Shown here: positions 19,883 to 29,786 of the stretch, piece after piece
Layout of the letters: every line of letters starts with the position of its first letter
Position numbering within the stretch: position 1 is the first letter of the stretch
Assembly (NCBI GenBank): GCA_034698045.1
Contig: JAQGAU010000351.1
Coordinates: 1-30,398 of the forward strand
From: Paramacrobiotus richtersi
Taxonomy: Eukaryota > Tardigrada > Eutardigrada > Parachela > Macrobiotidae
Length of the DNA: 30,398 nucleotides
Direction of reading: 5' to 3'
The notes under the pieces: generated by a model
What the model saw: only the letters and a program-made list of their open reading frames with translations
Databases searched by the model: none
What the model was told of the DNA's origin: nothing
Position numbers and translations under genes: made by a program

Positions 19883-19971
19883 AATTTCATCTATCTGACA
19901 TACACGTAACACTGTATTTAATTTCGTGCATATTGGAACGAGCCCCGAACAGAGCAAACCATTTTCACAGT

Positions 19972-20215
19972 TTATATGTTAGCAGTATGGGGTAAATCTT
20001 TGTCAAATGCGGTGACGCTCTCAATAACTGAAAGTCCCACGCCATGAAACTCCATGGGTTTCACAAAGATAATCATAAACAATCGGTGCATGGTCATTAA
20101 TATCGATAACAGTAATTATAAAGGGCAAGGTCGTAAAGCTGCTGCTCGGACCGATACAATGCACTTAAAAACTGAGCGCTTTGGAATGGGGCTGCAATGT
20201 GTACATATCAAATAC
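19972..20215 (-). pseudogene. cadherin ectodomain, repeat linker region, decayed
   Basis: On the minus strand, VFDMYTLQPHS, an in-frame TAA, then SFTTLPFIITVIDINDHAPI give the end of one cadherin repeat with the calcium-binding DxNDxxP motif near 20080-20107. After a one-base shift, LSVIESVTAFDKDLPHT gives the start of the next repeat (the ES and DxD calcium ligands). This piece is immediately upstream of, and in correct order with, the half repeat at 19267-19533. One stop and one frameshift show decay. DINDHAPI is typical of protocadherin and Fat-type repeats, but subfamily is not determinable. Confidence 0.75.
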
Positions 20216-20269
20216 CGATGCAATGATATCAATTTGATATCAGATTTACGGTTAGAAAATTAGCTTTAG

Positions 20270-22500
20270 CGGCTTTCCACTAATATACTCATGAGTAAAG
20301 ACGCTAACCTTTTTTTAGTCGCAATTTCCACGGAAATTCCGGACAACAGTAAATTATTTCGTAACGATTTCGTTCTCAGTTTGCACAAGGGTCATTTGCA
20401 AAAGATTTTTTGCGCTAACACTTACACTTGCGTCAACGTTAGCAAGCACTTTGCTTACGACAATAAACTGCGATAATGCAAATTTTAAAAATCAGCCAAC
20501 AAAAGTAATCTCCTCACACACAGGAATATCCTCCAGAACACTTGAAACGCGCTCGTGAAAATTTCCGTTGTTTTCGGATGATAAAACAAGCAATCTAGAA
20601 AAAACAAATGTATGTAACAAACGGCACTACTACATATATGTTTTTGTATATACTACATATATACTACATATATATACATACATACTGCATATATAATACG
20701 TATATACTACATACATTAGTTTTTTGTTGTGAGTTTACGATTTCTTAGGTGCACCCGATGATTACACATTCAGACGCAAAACCCAACAGATCATAACAGC
20801 AAACAAAATTCCAGGTAAACAAATGTACGAAAACGCACGCATATAACGCACGAGTGCATGTTAGCTTACCCTGATAAAATACAAAGGTCCAATATAAAAA
20901 CAATGTATTCCAGGCAGTGTTCCATTCCAGTGATTAGCAATTTAGCATCACGATTCTGTCGGTCAAACCGGTGTCGTTTCCGCAGTACAATTAACAAAGC
21001 AAACTTTAACATTAGTAAAGCGTGCTTTACAGCAAGGTTGTTGCGCATTATATGCAACGTTTTATGCTGTATCGATAATTAAAAAAGTAAAGATCGCGCG
21101 ATGCGTATCCGTCTAAATCATTAAATCTGGTCATCATGGAAATGAAAAATCTCTTCCAGTATATGCATTTTCACATAAAACACATGCACAAACTCGGCAC
21201 TTTGCAGGTTTCATACTGTGTGTGTTTCATATATATTATACCCGGTTTTATACCGAACCATTTAGTACCTGGGACCAATATTGCTTAACACTAAACAGTA
21301 AATCTGAATTTCTAAAGCTAATTACGAAAACAATACAGATGAAGACATACAGAATATACTGAATACAGAATAGAGATGCAAAATAGTGCAAAATCCACAA
21401 AGTGATAATTTAATCGCACGAAAGATAAACCTTGAAAACAAAGCGAAATAAGAGCAAAATATGCATATACCCTACGGATAAATTGGCGGTGGCAAGATCT
21501 CAAAATACATCCCGGTACTGCAGACGAAACGGACGCGGTAATCGTAGACAATGTACATGTGTATGAGCAGACCGTTGGAAACCGTTTTCATTGACCAGTC
21601 GTCCGTTTCGTTCCGACACCCCTCGTGTGGCCACTTTTAATAGTGAAGGTGCTGATTGCAGTGTAGTACAAGTGATAATGCATCAAACAAAAATCAGCAG
21701 TATTTTCACATCGTGTCAAATAAACCCTGGTCTTTGCAAATTGAATCGCAGTGGCAACCGGAAGTCTTTTCCTCGATCTCCTTGTCCATTACCAGCAATC
21801 ATAGAAGCAACAAGGACAATCATGTTTAGAAGCCGAAGTCAAAAGAAGTGCGAATCCGCCAAATACCGATTACACTGATACGGTATAAGGGGGTAGCTCT
21901 CGTGTTGCAGCGTGAACAAAATCGCTTACCGGAAGGGTGCTTCGCTGAAGAATCCGGGCCATTTCATAATTATCCAGTTTGCGGTGCCGCAGATCTTTTT
22001 TGTTGCTTGCGATTTGAACTTATCTGTACACCACGAATTAAACTTTCATTAGATTGTTTGAAATTCTGCTACAGAAGGCACCTCTAACTCTAGATTTGCG
22101 AATCAGAACAGCATTTCAAAATCAACCGAAGCAACATTAATTTTCTTCGGCTGAATGGCAAACTAAAACTGATTAGAACAACACTATCACAGATTCTGCT
22201 AATCGAGCAGAATTAAGTACAGTTCGCATCTTGTTATTCGCATGAGCAAAACCAAAATGTGATAGTATTTTCTGAAGGAGAATCGAAATAGTAAAGCATG
22301 AAGCGACAGATCCAAACTTAGCCCCTTGAAATCCTGCGCCAAATTTAAGGAAAAAGACAAAAAAATCTCATGGTCTGAGCATGTATTGGTGATGGCCTGA
22401 TGTGACCGTTGTATTTGTTCACGTACAAGAATGAAACTAGCGGCTTTGGTTTGGTTCTACTCTTACAGGGCAGATCAGCATGTCTGGTATATGTTGATCT
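20270..22500. other. stretch without recognised genes upstream of the cadherin pieces
   Basis: No motif is clear on either strand. Earlier cadherin exons would be expected here on the minus strand but none is identified. It includes a TA-rich microsatellite at 20635-20710. Confidence 0.35.
20635..20710. repeat. TATATACTACA microsatellite-like repeat
   Basis: Irregular repeats of TATATACTACA and TACATATA, low complexity. Confidence 0.85.
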
Positions 22501-22615
22501 GCTCTGTTATGCTTCGTTACTCGATCACTTCCGAACACGTGAGAAAGTGCTAATCAGTGTGCTGCCCAGTAAACAAATGCACTGGCCAGTGTCCTGACCA
22601 AAGAACAAGCAGTTA

Positions 22616-22630
22616 GGCCGAGAGAAATGC
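22616..22630 (+). repeat. repeat unit GGCCGAGAGAAATGC, copy 1
   Basis: Identical to 23456-23470; the two copies flank the palindromic element at 22837-23205. Confidence 0.75.
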
Positions 22631-22836
22631 GCACGTCACTACAAAAGCCGCGCGAAATACACCGGTCAGCATGCCAACCGGCACAGATATCATAAGACAT
22701 CGTGCTCATAATATCAAGTGAGCTGTCCATTTGTGAATCCTCAAAGTAATTGTGCAAAGGGTAGCGCTTCGCATCTGACCGGATTTCTTATACGTATATT
22801 AATAAAAAGGGGATTGTTGACAAACACACCTCACAA

Positions 22837-23205
22837 GTGCGCTATCCCTTATGGTATATTCGCACAAACATGGGAGCTGCATCAATAGATTCTCCTAAAT
22901 AAGGAGCAGCTAGATTTTTTTTTATTGCAACCACTATAAATGGTGAAAAGTTATGAATTTTCGAAGTTATTAATACGTACCTTGCTGTAATCTAGCGGTC
23001 TATGGGTGATGCATGGGGCAAGATTACGATCTATGAATAACCCGTAGACCGCTATGTCAAAGCAAGTCGCATATTGATAACTTCGAAAATTCTTAACCAG
23101 TTGTAGTGGTTGCAACAAAAAAATATCTATCTGCTCCTTTCATTTAGGAAAATCTATTGATGCAGCTCCCATGTTTGTACGAATATAACATGAGGGATAG
23201 CGTAC
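22837..23205. mobile_element. 369-bp palindromic MITE-like element
   Basis: The left half matches the reverse complement of the right half almost from end to end. The ends are GTGCGCTATCCC and GGGATAGCGTAC; inner matches include CATGGGAGCTGCATCAATAG with its complement, TTGCAACCACTA, TTTTCGAAGTTAT and AGCGGTCTA close to the centre. The unpaired centre is only about 40 bases (near 23000-23035). No coding capacity is present. This matches a hairpin MITE mobilised by a DNA transposase in trans. Target duplications are not certain. Confidence 0.85.
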
Positions 23206-23405
23206 GTGTCAGTGTTGGTGGCCAAGCATGGACAGTAATATACCATACTGTCCTCAGTACAGTACTTAGTAGCCAAAAGTGGCCTAACTCTAACGAGCGA
23301 ATGATTGGTAAGATTTACGGTTTATGCTGACTTTTTAAGTGCAGGTGTATGTATTCAATGTTTCGCAGTGTATTCTCCAGATCAGAAAATCGTCGGGTAG
23401 TTTAA

Positions 23406-23660
23406 GCCGGTAGAAAAGACACTGGTCTGCGGAGAAATGCAGTGTCTCCGGTGCAGGCCGAGAGAAATGCCGGTAGACAAGACACTGGGCCGGTGAGAAA
23501 CGCGCTGGTCAACAGCTGAGAGAAATGCCGGATGAACCTGCAAAACAAAGAGAGTTGGACTCTCGGCAGCTCGTATTGGGATAGTGAAATTTGCGGGGGA
23601 AAAAATTGGACTCGCGGCAGTCCGCTGAAACGGGATAAAGTTAGATCCCCGGCAGCGCGT
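23406..23660 (+). repeat. cluster of short diverged tandem repeats
   Basis: GCCGGTAGAAAAGACACTGG (23406) recurs as GCCGGTAGACAAGACACTGG (23469). GAGAAATGC occurs three times between them and at 23521. A second family, TTGGACTCTCGGCAG (23555), TTGGACTCGCGGCAG (23606) and TTAGATCCCCGGCAG (23641), follows. The cluster is more GC-rich than the flanks. No protein is recognised in it. Confidence 0.75.
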
Positions 23661-23719
23661 TTCTTCTAGCGCTCTTTGGGAAAAATGACACAATCTGCGC
23701 CTCAATAATTATACTGGCG

Positions 23720-24760
23720 ACAAACAGGAAGTTAAAATTAATAAGTCTGGAAGAAAAAGTCCAGAAAACTCAAAACTGAAAAAATTCAACCAAATGGCAC
23801 TGATGAGACTGCGTCACTGCAGTAGTCATAACTATTTTTATTCGGCCTAAGCCCGCTTGTACAAGAGTTACCAAAGAAAAGCAGTTCAAACAGAAAAGCA
23901 GTCATAAGTTATAATACTCAATCGCTGACCTCTTCAATGTTCAAACATTAACATCAGTAAATCAGTTTTGCCGCGTTTTGGCCTTTTTAGTTTTTTTTCG
24001 GTTTTTATGGAAGGTGCCACATAATGCAACTTATCAAATGCCGGTACGATGCCGGTTTGGGATGTACCGGGAAATGAGGTTAGAGTAAATGAGGGCCGAA
24101 GCTAATGTTAATACTGATGCAAAAACTCCGAAAAATAAAAAGACGCTAGATGAGCAACGCCCTCTATGCTGTTTAGCTGGGCACATTCAGATTTTCTTAT
24201 GCGACCATAGCTTATCGCGCAAAGTTGCATTTTTTGTAACTCTGTTGTACTGTAGACTGTAGTCTGTCAAGTTCAGTTTTTTCATTTCATAATAAGTAGT
24301 CTCGGTAGTCGCTGTAATCGTACAAATTACAACCGTTTGTCACCAAAGTCCGAATCAACAGTATTTCGGTAGTCTGCTGGAGGCGTCATCCAAAATGACG
24401 GGCATAAACCAGGGGAATTTGTGAATGGATTCTACTGACCGAAGGTGAAGCTGCCCTTTTTGGTTTAGCTAGTCAAATAGGCTGACTTAGTCATAGTGGG
24501 ATATTTTAATAGCGCATTAAACAGTCGTTATCGCAGTAATGAGTTTAATTTCTTGAAGTTTGACCAAAACATTCCCAGAATCTTGCGATCAGAATGCCAA
24601 GGTTTCCGCAGCTGACTTCGTTTTCACTGCACCTATTTTTGCTCTTCGTTTCCGAACCGACTCGAAACATGGGTTTTGCATGCGTTGTCTTCTGATTTTT
24701 TCTGTTTTTATTCAACATAGTACCTTTCTGCGTTAGCCATGCCGTACTAACCAATTCTGG
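23720..24760. other. stretch without recognised genes
   Basis: No coding motif or repeat structure stands out. It may hold the 5' region of the RRM fragment that follows. Confidence 0.35.
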
Positions 24761-24766
24761 TTTCAG

Positions 24767-25046
24767 GATGCAGAGTAATCCTATGGCAAATGAACGGAAT
24801 GGCGGTTTTAAACTGTTCGTAACTGGATTAGGTACGACTCGAGTGCACTTGTGCTTGATTTCTTATACAGGCATACTAATTATAAACAGGTTAATGACCG
24901 ATTGTGCTGCAAAGAAACTGTTCGGAGAATTTGGCACGGTAAAGGATGCTTTTGTCAAGGAAGGAAACAATGGAAAATTCGCATGTGTGTCTCCGTCCGC
25001 TATCGAAGAAGGCAAGAAAGCCTTCGCTGCGTTGGGTCACGGGTAG
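24767..25046 (+). pseudogene. RNA-recognition-motif (RRM) protein fragment
   Basis: A frame opens just after an acceptor-like TCTGGTTTCAG. It encodes FKLFVTGL, matching the RNP2 strand, then after about 60 bases of filler KKLFGEFGTVKDAFVKEG, the helix-turn-strand of an RRM, and GKFACVSPSAIEEGKKAFAAL, matching RNP1 and helix 2. RRMs bind single-stranded RNA. The filler (24832-24889) has GT and AG ends and may be a very short intron or an insertion. RNP1 is degraded (second aromatic replaced by Ser-Pro), and a TAG stops the frame at the end of the domain. A truncated, probably dead copy of an RNA-binding protein gene is most likely. Confidence 0.55.
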
Positions 25047-25298
25047 CCCACCATGAATTAGGTCGGAGAATCCGTTAAATACCTGTTTTGTTAAATTCAG
25101 AGGCCGAAATTTTAAATTAAATTAACGAAGTTGAAGCAGGAATAATAATGAACATTTGGCGTGAAAAATCTTGGATGGAATTTCATAATACATAAACAGT
25201 GAATATCAGTTTAGCATAGTTCGGTTTAGTGAATATAACACATTCGGTTCGGTTCGACATTTTATGGTGGTGTAAACATTAATCAGACGGCATTATAG

Positions 25299-25468
25299 GA
25301 AACTATAAAACGAATTGATTGGCCGTACCGTAACTACAACTTGATAAAGAAGCTTGTATTTAAGTTTAATTGACATTTCAAACTGTATGTAAAGGATCAG
25401 GTGAAACTATTACACGAATTGATTGGCCGTACCTTCGTACTTCGACAAATAAGCTTGTACTTAAGTTA
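25299..25468 (+). repeat. two direct ~67-bp repeats, 104 bp apart
   Basis: Copies at 25299-25367 and 25403-25468 share GAAACTAT, CGAATTGATTGGCCGTACC and AAGCTTGTA(C/T)TTAAGTT, with a diverged middle. This points to a local tandem duplication with a ~104-bp period. Confidence 0.8.
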
Positions 25469-25605
25469 GATATAATATATAGTTGACTTTAGTGCAGTTT
25501 GAATCTGTTTGATTCCTTTTTTGGTTTTCTTTTTTGACTTAAAACATTTCCAGTTAAAACTTAAAACATTATATTCCAGTTCTTTTTCTTTTTCAAGGGA
25601 AATCG

Positions 25606-25710
25606 ATGGCTTCCGTGTCCGGGCCACTTGGGCAATGCCACGACGACTTCCGGGGTTTTCCGGACGAACGGAACGCGAGCACTGCCTGTTCTCTCGCAAC
25701 CGCACCAAAG
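25606..25710 (+). CDS. possible first exon of an unrecognised gene
   Basis: ATG at 25606 opens 35 codons (MASVSGPLGQCHDDFRGFPD, then an Ala/Thr/Ser-rich end) that finish at a codon edge before a consensus-like donor, GTTAGTG. Codons are GC-rich in contrast to the flanks. The next coding block on the same strand starts at about 25980. No family is recognised. Confidence 0.35.
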
Positions 25711-25979
25711 GTTAGTGTGACTGTAATATGCAAGTAATAAAATTTTAATGTGATGAATTTATGTAATAATGTATGATGTTATCGTGATAAAGTTAAAGTG
25801 GTGGGTCACACCTAGCAGATTTCTGTTTCAGTCTCAAATTTTTAGACAGTCTGTTATCTGTTGTGATTCTGTTAAAAATATTTGTTTACCCTTTGTGCCT
25901 TGCTAGCGGAAATTTTGGCCCACGCAGAAGAATCCATGAGTGGAATTGTAATGCTCGGTCGTTGATCTGATTCTCCCAG

Positions 25980-26564
25980 AGCCGACGGCGAAAACTATTT
26001 TACTCCAGTTGCTCCGCGCAAGCGACCACACACACAGCGCAGCGATCGAGTTCCTAAACGAATTATCCAGTCGACCAACTTTCGCAATAGTCGAGCCCAA
26101 GAGGAATCCCCAGAATTTGCCGAACCCACTTCGAAATCGGACGACGAGGACAAAAAGTACCGACCCACACAGAATGTCAGTTCTGGCAAGAAGCGCAAAC
26201 CTGTCCATTTCAATCTGACTGTGGAAGTGTTCCAGGATGCTACGGGATTGTTTGCTCCCGATGGCCTGTAACCTCCAGTACGCGTGGGAATAAACGTCCA
26301 GCAGTGGATTCGTTGACACCGCTAGAGAGCGGAGCAATGCGCAAGCAGCTGGCTGTTATGACGCCGGGTGGTAGTATGTCGCCTGTTAAGAACACTGCCA
26401 ACACGGAACAGGTTGCCACGCCGAAAGCGTCCAAGACCCGATATGAAACACGCTACAGGAAGAAGTTTGTGTTCGGCGTGGATCCGAACAGTCGAACACC
26501 GATTGTGGACATGATGGCTAACGCCGCTGAACGACGTAAATGGAGTGTATTAGGCCATTTTTAG
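25980..26564 (+). pseudogene. unrecognised basic, disordered protein, probably broken
   Basis: After an acceptor-like TTCTCCCAG, one frame encodes a basic, charged segment (PRKRPHTQRSDRVPKRIIQS, SKSDDEDKKYRP, SGKKRKPVHFNLTVEVFQD) and stops with TAA at 26269-26271. A second frame (26295-26564) continues in the same style (LESGAMRKQLAVMTPGG, RYETRYRKKFVFGVDPNSR) to a TAG after GHF. KKRK and RKR clusters suggest nuclear targeting. The parts are in different frames with no clear intron between them, so a frameshift is likely. The exon at 25606-25710 may be upstream of it. I cannot name the family; a chromatin- or chromosome-associated protein is only a guess. Confidence 0.4.
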
Positions 26565-26569
26565 AAGAT

Positions 26570-27336
26570 CCTTGGTTGCCATTGCATCCCATACATTGTT
26601 GGGTACCGATCTGAGCTGTTTTTCTGATTACTGTTGCCTGCTGGGATTTCGTGCGTCTTTCTTGAGGATGTTTTGGGACTATCACGTTTAGCTCATGCGT
26701 TGTACATGTCGCAATTTTGGTACGGATATGCTTTTGCCACGGGGTTTCCTCTTCAGTTGATGGGTTTGATATTATACCTTTTGTGGGAAAGTGCATTGGG
26801 ATGTTTTGGTGTATGTACTGACTGTACTGTACTGTAATGCGCTGTAGCAATCGTACTGTTATTTGTTGAAGGTTGCATAAGTAGTATGGATTAAACAGTC
26901 ACATTGTGTCAACGTAAATACGACAATTATTTCTTGGATTGCACAGATACAGAATTCATTTCCGTGCCATATATGCCCGTGCCACATATGCTTAAAATTC
27001 TAAATCCTAGGTCTCCATTGGCCCAATGAACCACAGAAAGCTTTCAAACTTCTAAGAAGGGCAGGTGCAAAGCAGTCTTGTTTGTATTAGAAGTACAGGT
27101 TATAAAATTAATACCGCTCTGGTGAATAAAAAATGACAAAACAAATGCTTTCGACTGATATACGCAACCTTTTCAGGAAGCCATAGAAAAGTGCCATACA
27201 GATAGTTAGAAGCACAAAATCAGCGGTTTTCGGATACCACTGCATTTGTATTACCCAAATTGTGCATAATTGTTAAGATTCTTGCGTTGGATTTTTTTTC
27301 TGTTTTCCTCTTTTTTTCTAACGCCGTGTAAATTTG
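26570..27336. other. stretch without recognised genes
   Basis: Nothing supported on either strand. The part adjoining 27337 should hold the missing N-terminal exon of the ABCG pseudogene, but no match was seen. Confidence 0.35.
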
Positions 27337-27486
27337 CCTTTGGGCGCCAGTGGTGCTGGAAAGACGACATTGCTCAATGTACTGAACGGGAAATGAACTC
27401 GATTATTCGTATCGATGGTTCCGTTTATGGAATTTGTAAAAGCAGTTACACAAACTGGCGCAGTAGGATAATCGCTTCCCCATCGA
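27337..27486 (+). pseudogene. ABCG half-transporter pseudogene, Walker A exon
   Basis: ABCG (White/Scarlet/Brown-type) proteins are ATP-driven half-transporters with an N-terminal nucleotide-binding domain. Here PLGASGAGKTTLLNVLNGK reproduces the Walker A (P-loop) region exactly, but a TGA follows directly at 27394-27396. Another frame then resembles the next strand (IIRIDGSVYG, compare the usual NGxPV stretch) and runs to a TAG near 27496. The stop and frame change show it is dead. It is the 5' neighbour, on the same strand, of the block at 28480-29038. Confidence 0.8.
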
Positions 27487-27499
27487 TTTTTAGACAATA

Positions 27500-28479
27500 A
27501 TGACACAGGTGTTAACTGTTAACCGCCTTGTAAATTCGATCGCTGGTTGTGAAAATTTCTTCCTGAAACGTTACTGAAAAGCACTTTCACAAATCTTGTA
27601 ATTATCGAATCGTGCCTCGACGACAGATGACGTGGGACGACAAATATAACTGGTTTCTTGAAAGCTTAATATTTGCTTGTGTTTTCAATTTTGATTTGAT
27701 ATTGAGTTTAATTTTGATAATGAGTCTCCGTGTGGATTACACATTCGTACGAATGAATAAAAGTGACTGTTTTGATATATGCGCATGGTCTGTTCAGCTG
27801 ATAATACCATAATTATTGTTTGTATGTAGAAGCAGTTTTGTTGAATATTACTTGCAGGCGTAGTCCTGGTAAACTGAGACTAGAAAGTGCCATACCTATG
27901 CGTTAACACCCGGAAAATCGGAACGGCCATCACAGTATTATGTAACATTTAGGAAGGTACTCTCGCTGGAAATTACAGCGTGAAAAAGATGTTTATATTA
28001 ATTTTTACATAATGTTTATGTGGTAGGGTTTCCGATTTGAATATTTTATGATAACATCGCGAATTTCAGAACAGCGATTTAGGTACTTCCGCATGTGTAT
28101 GCTAACAGAAACGCATATTAAAGCTATGCAAGTAGATTCGAAGGAAAAGTGTACTTCTAAATAATTTTGCGTTAAACACAGTAAGCTATTCTGGAGTATT
28201 TTTGATAGAGCGGTTGTCAGTCTCACGCGGTAGCACCTTAAATACGTATACAGAATTATTTAGTGCGGAGACTGATCATGCGGAACTTTTGAGGGCACGC
28301 TACGAGAATACACTTGCTGACTCGTTTGTGTACGTTACGTTATCCCTGTAACAACAATAACACAACAGAAAAAAATGCCCCAATTTTTTTGTTAGGAAGT
28401 CGTAGGTTTTTGTCTCTTGTCGTGCCGAATCTGCCGGCTGCTTTATTTACCCTAACGACTTCTCATATCGTTTTTTAAG
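27500..28479. other. probable former intron of the ABCG pseudogene
   Basis: No coding motif between the Walker A block and the next ABCG block, which opens after an acceptor-like TTTTTTAAG. The domain order across the gap is correct with little missing sequence, which suggests an intron. Confidence 0.4.
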
Positions 28480-29038
28480 CAAGTGGACCTGTTTGTTGGC
28501 GCCCTAACTGTGCGCGAGCACTTAATATTTTAAAGTGGAGTACGCAGTATCAAAAGAAAACCGGCTTCATCGTGTCGACGAAGTAATCACCGAGCTGGGT
28601 CCAACGAAATGTGCCCCTGCCAAAATCGGCATCCCCACTCGAATAAAGGGCATATCCGGTGGTGAAATAAGCGTTTGGCATTTGCTTCGGAGGTGCTGAC
28701 CGATCAACCATTGATGTTCTGCGGTGAGCCGACATCCGGTCTGGACGCTTTTATGGCGCAGAACGTCGTCAGTGTTTTGCGGGACATGACAGCCAATGAG
28801 AGAGCGGTCTCCTGCCACCATTCAACAACCCTTCTCCGAAGTGTTTGCTATGTTTGACCGGTTGTTGCTAATGTCCGAGGGTAAAGTGGCCTATCTGGGT
28901 AACTCATTGCTGATGTCCGAGGGTAAAGTGGCCTCTCTGGGTAACTCTAACCAAGAGTTTTTTCCGAACTGGAGAGTTGTTTTCCTTGCCCGCTTAACTT
29001 TAATCTGGCTTGATCATTATCCCGGGAAGGCAAGCTGA
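28480..29038 (+). pseudogene. ABCG half-transporter pseudogene, signature to Walker B and H-loop
   Basis: In ABCG order: [17 protein letters not shown] (the Q-loop-following segment), a TAA at 28531-28533, then in another frame [31 protein letters not shown] (signature motif), a second shift to [20 protein letters not shown] and [14 protein letters not shown] (Walker B and D-loop), and a third shift to [20 protein letters not shown] (H-loop region). The Walker B Asp is Gly (FCGEPT for FCDEPT) and the H-loop His is Gln, so two catalytic residues are lost besides the frame damage. The segment after LLLMSEGKVA is duplicated (28865-28948). No transmembrane half is recognised downstream. A stop follows GKAS at 29038. 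Confidence 0.9.
28865..28948 (+). repeat. 42-bp tandem duplication inside the ABCG pseudogene
   Basis: Two adjoining 42-base copies beginning TTGCTAATGTCCGAGGGTAA and TTGCTGATGTCCGAGGGTAA differ at about three positions. The length is a multiple of three, so it repeats LLMSEGKVAYLGNS in frame. Confidence 0.95.
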
Positions 29039-29039
29039 C

Positions 29040-29600
29040 AGGGAGTGTAAGGAAAGAGCGGAAAAGGTGTGCCACACTTTTGCCAACTCCGATGGAGGCC
29101 AGAAATGTTGGCAGCTACCAGAGAGATTAATAATAATGAACTGCTGCTTTTGCGAATGGCTAACAACCCAACTAGGGCAAGCCGTGGTATCCGGATTTCC
29201 ACATCTTTGATATCGCAAGAAAGAGCGTAATGAGTAGGTGCTATACCTGCTGTCAAATCGTGCCAGATGTCAAACAGAAAAAAGTTGCTCCAGAAAAAAG
29301 ATATGGCGGAAAGTCCGTACAATTACATTGCAGTTACAAGCCATTGCACTATGATATGAAACAGGCACATTGCCATACTACAATTGCACTGTGAGCGCAG
29401 TAATCGAGCGTAGTGTAGTGGCTTTTCGTAACGCAAAATGAGCAAAACGATGCGATGCAGCGCGCTGCTTCCTCTATAATTATTGGGCAAAGGTTACTGC
29501 GTAACCTGCGTATTATTGGCAGCGCTATAGCTTACAGGCAGCAGTGGTTACGCCTCCAGCCTCTTAGCCAGTGGTCAAGCATGGGAAATTGCAGGCGCCG
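29040..29600. other. upstream region of the SAP/RS gene
   Basis: No gene is recognised. The part from about 29390 onward is the presumed promoter-proximal DNA of the gene at 29787. It contains short inverted motifs such as GGTTACTGCGTAACC (29491-29505). Confidence 0.4.
29491..29505. promoter_or_regulatory. short palindrome GGTTACTGCGTAACC
   Basis: A near-perfect 15-base dyad about 120 bases before the TATA box; it could be a dimeric factor-binding site. No factor can be named. Confidence 0.3.
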
Positions 29601-29608
29601 ATAAACAG

Positions 29609-29640
29609 TATAAAAACCACTGCCGCCGGCATTTCAGTAC
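29609..29640 (+). promoter_or_regulatory. TATA box and TCAGT initiator
   Basis: TATAAAAA at 29609-29616 is followed by TCAGTAC, whose A (29636) lies 27 bases after the first T of the TATA box: the canonical spacing for RNA polymerase II. Transcription would start about 150 bases before the ATG at 29787. The same arrangement is found in host genes and in LTRs of retroelements. Confidence 0.65.
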
Positions 29641-29786
29641 GCATTTGCATTTAGATTCTCCAGCTGCCAAAATCAGGTAGTTTATCTACATACTGGTTGG
29701 TAGCAAATTGATGCTTTGTTGATTATAACCTACAGTTGTTGGTTTACATTTGTTTTGCAAATCGTCTTACTGTGTCAATTGTTACA

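Noticed and set aside
20635..20710. TACATATA repeats as a CRISPR-like or regulatory array
   Set aside because: Low-complexity TA microsatellite without regular spacers.
26518..26850. 110-codon minus-strand frame after the basic protein gene
   Set aside because: Gln/Thr/His-rich without any recognisable motif; no splice or promoter support.
29640..29710. TGGTAGCAAATTGATG as a retroelement primer-binding site
   Set aside because: It starts with TGG but I cannot match it to a tRNA 3' end, and no LTR boundary is defined within the window.
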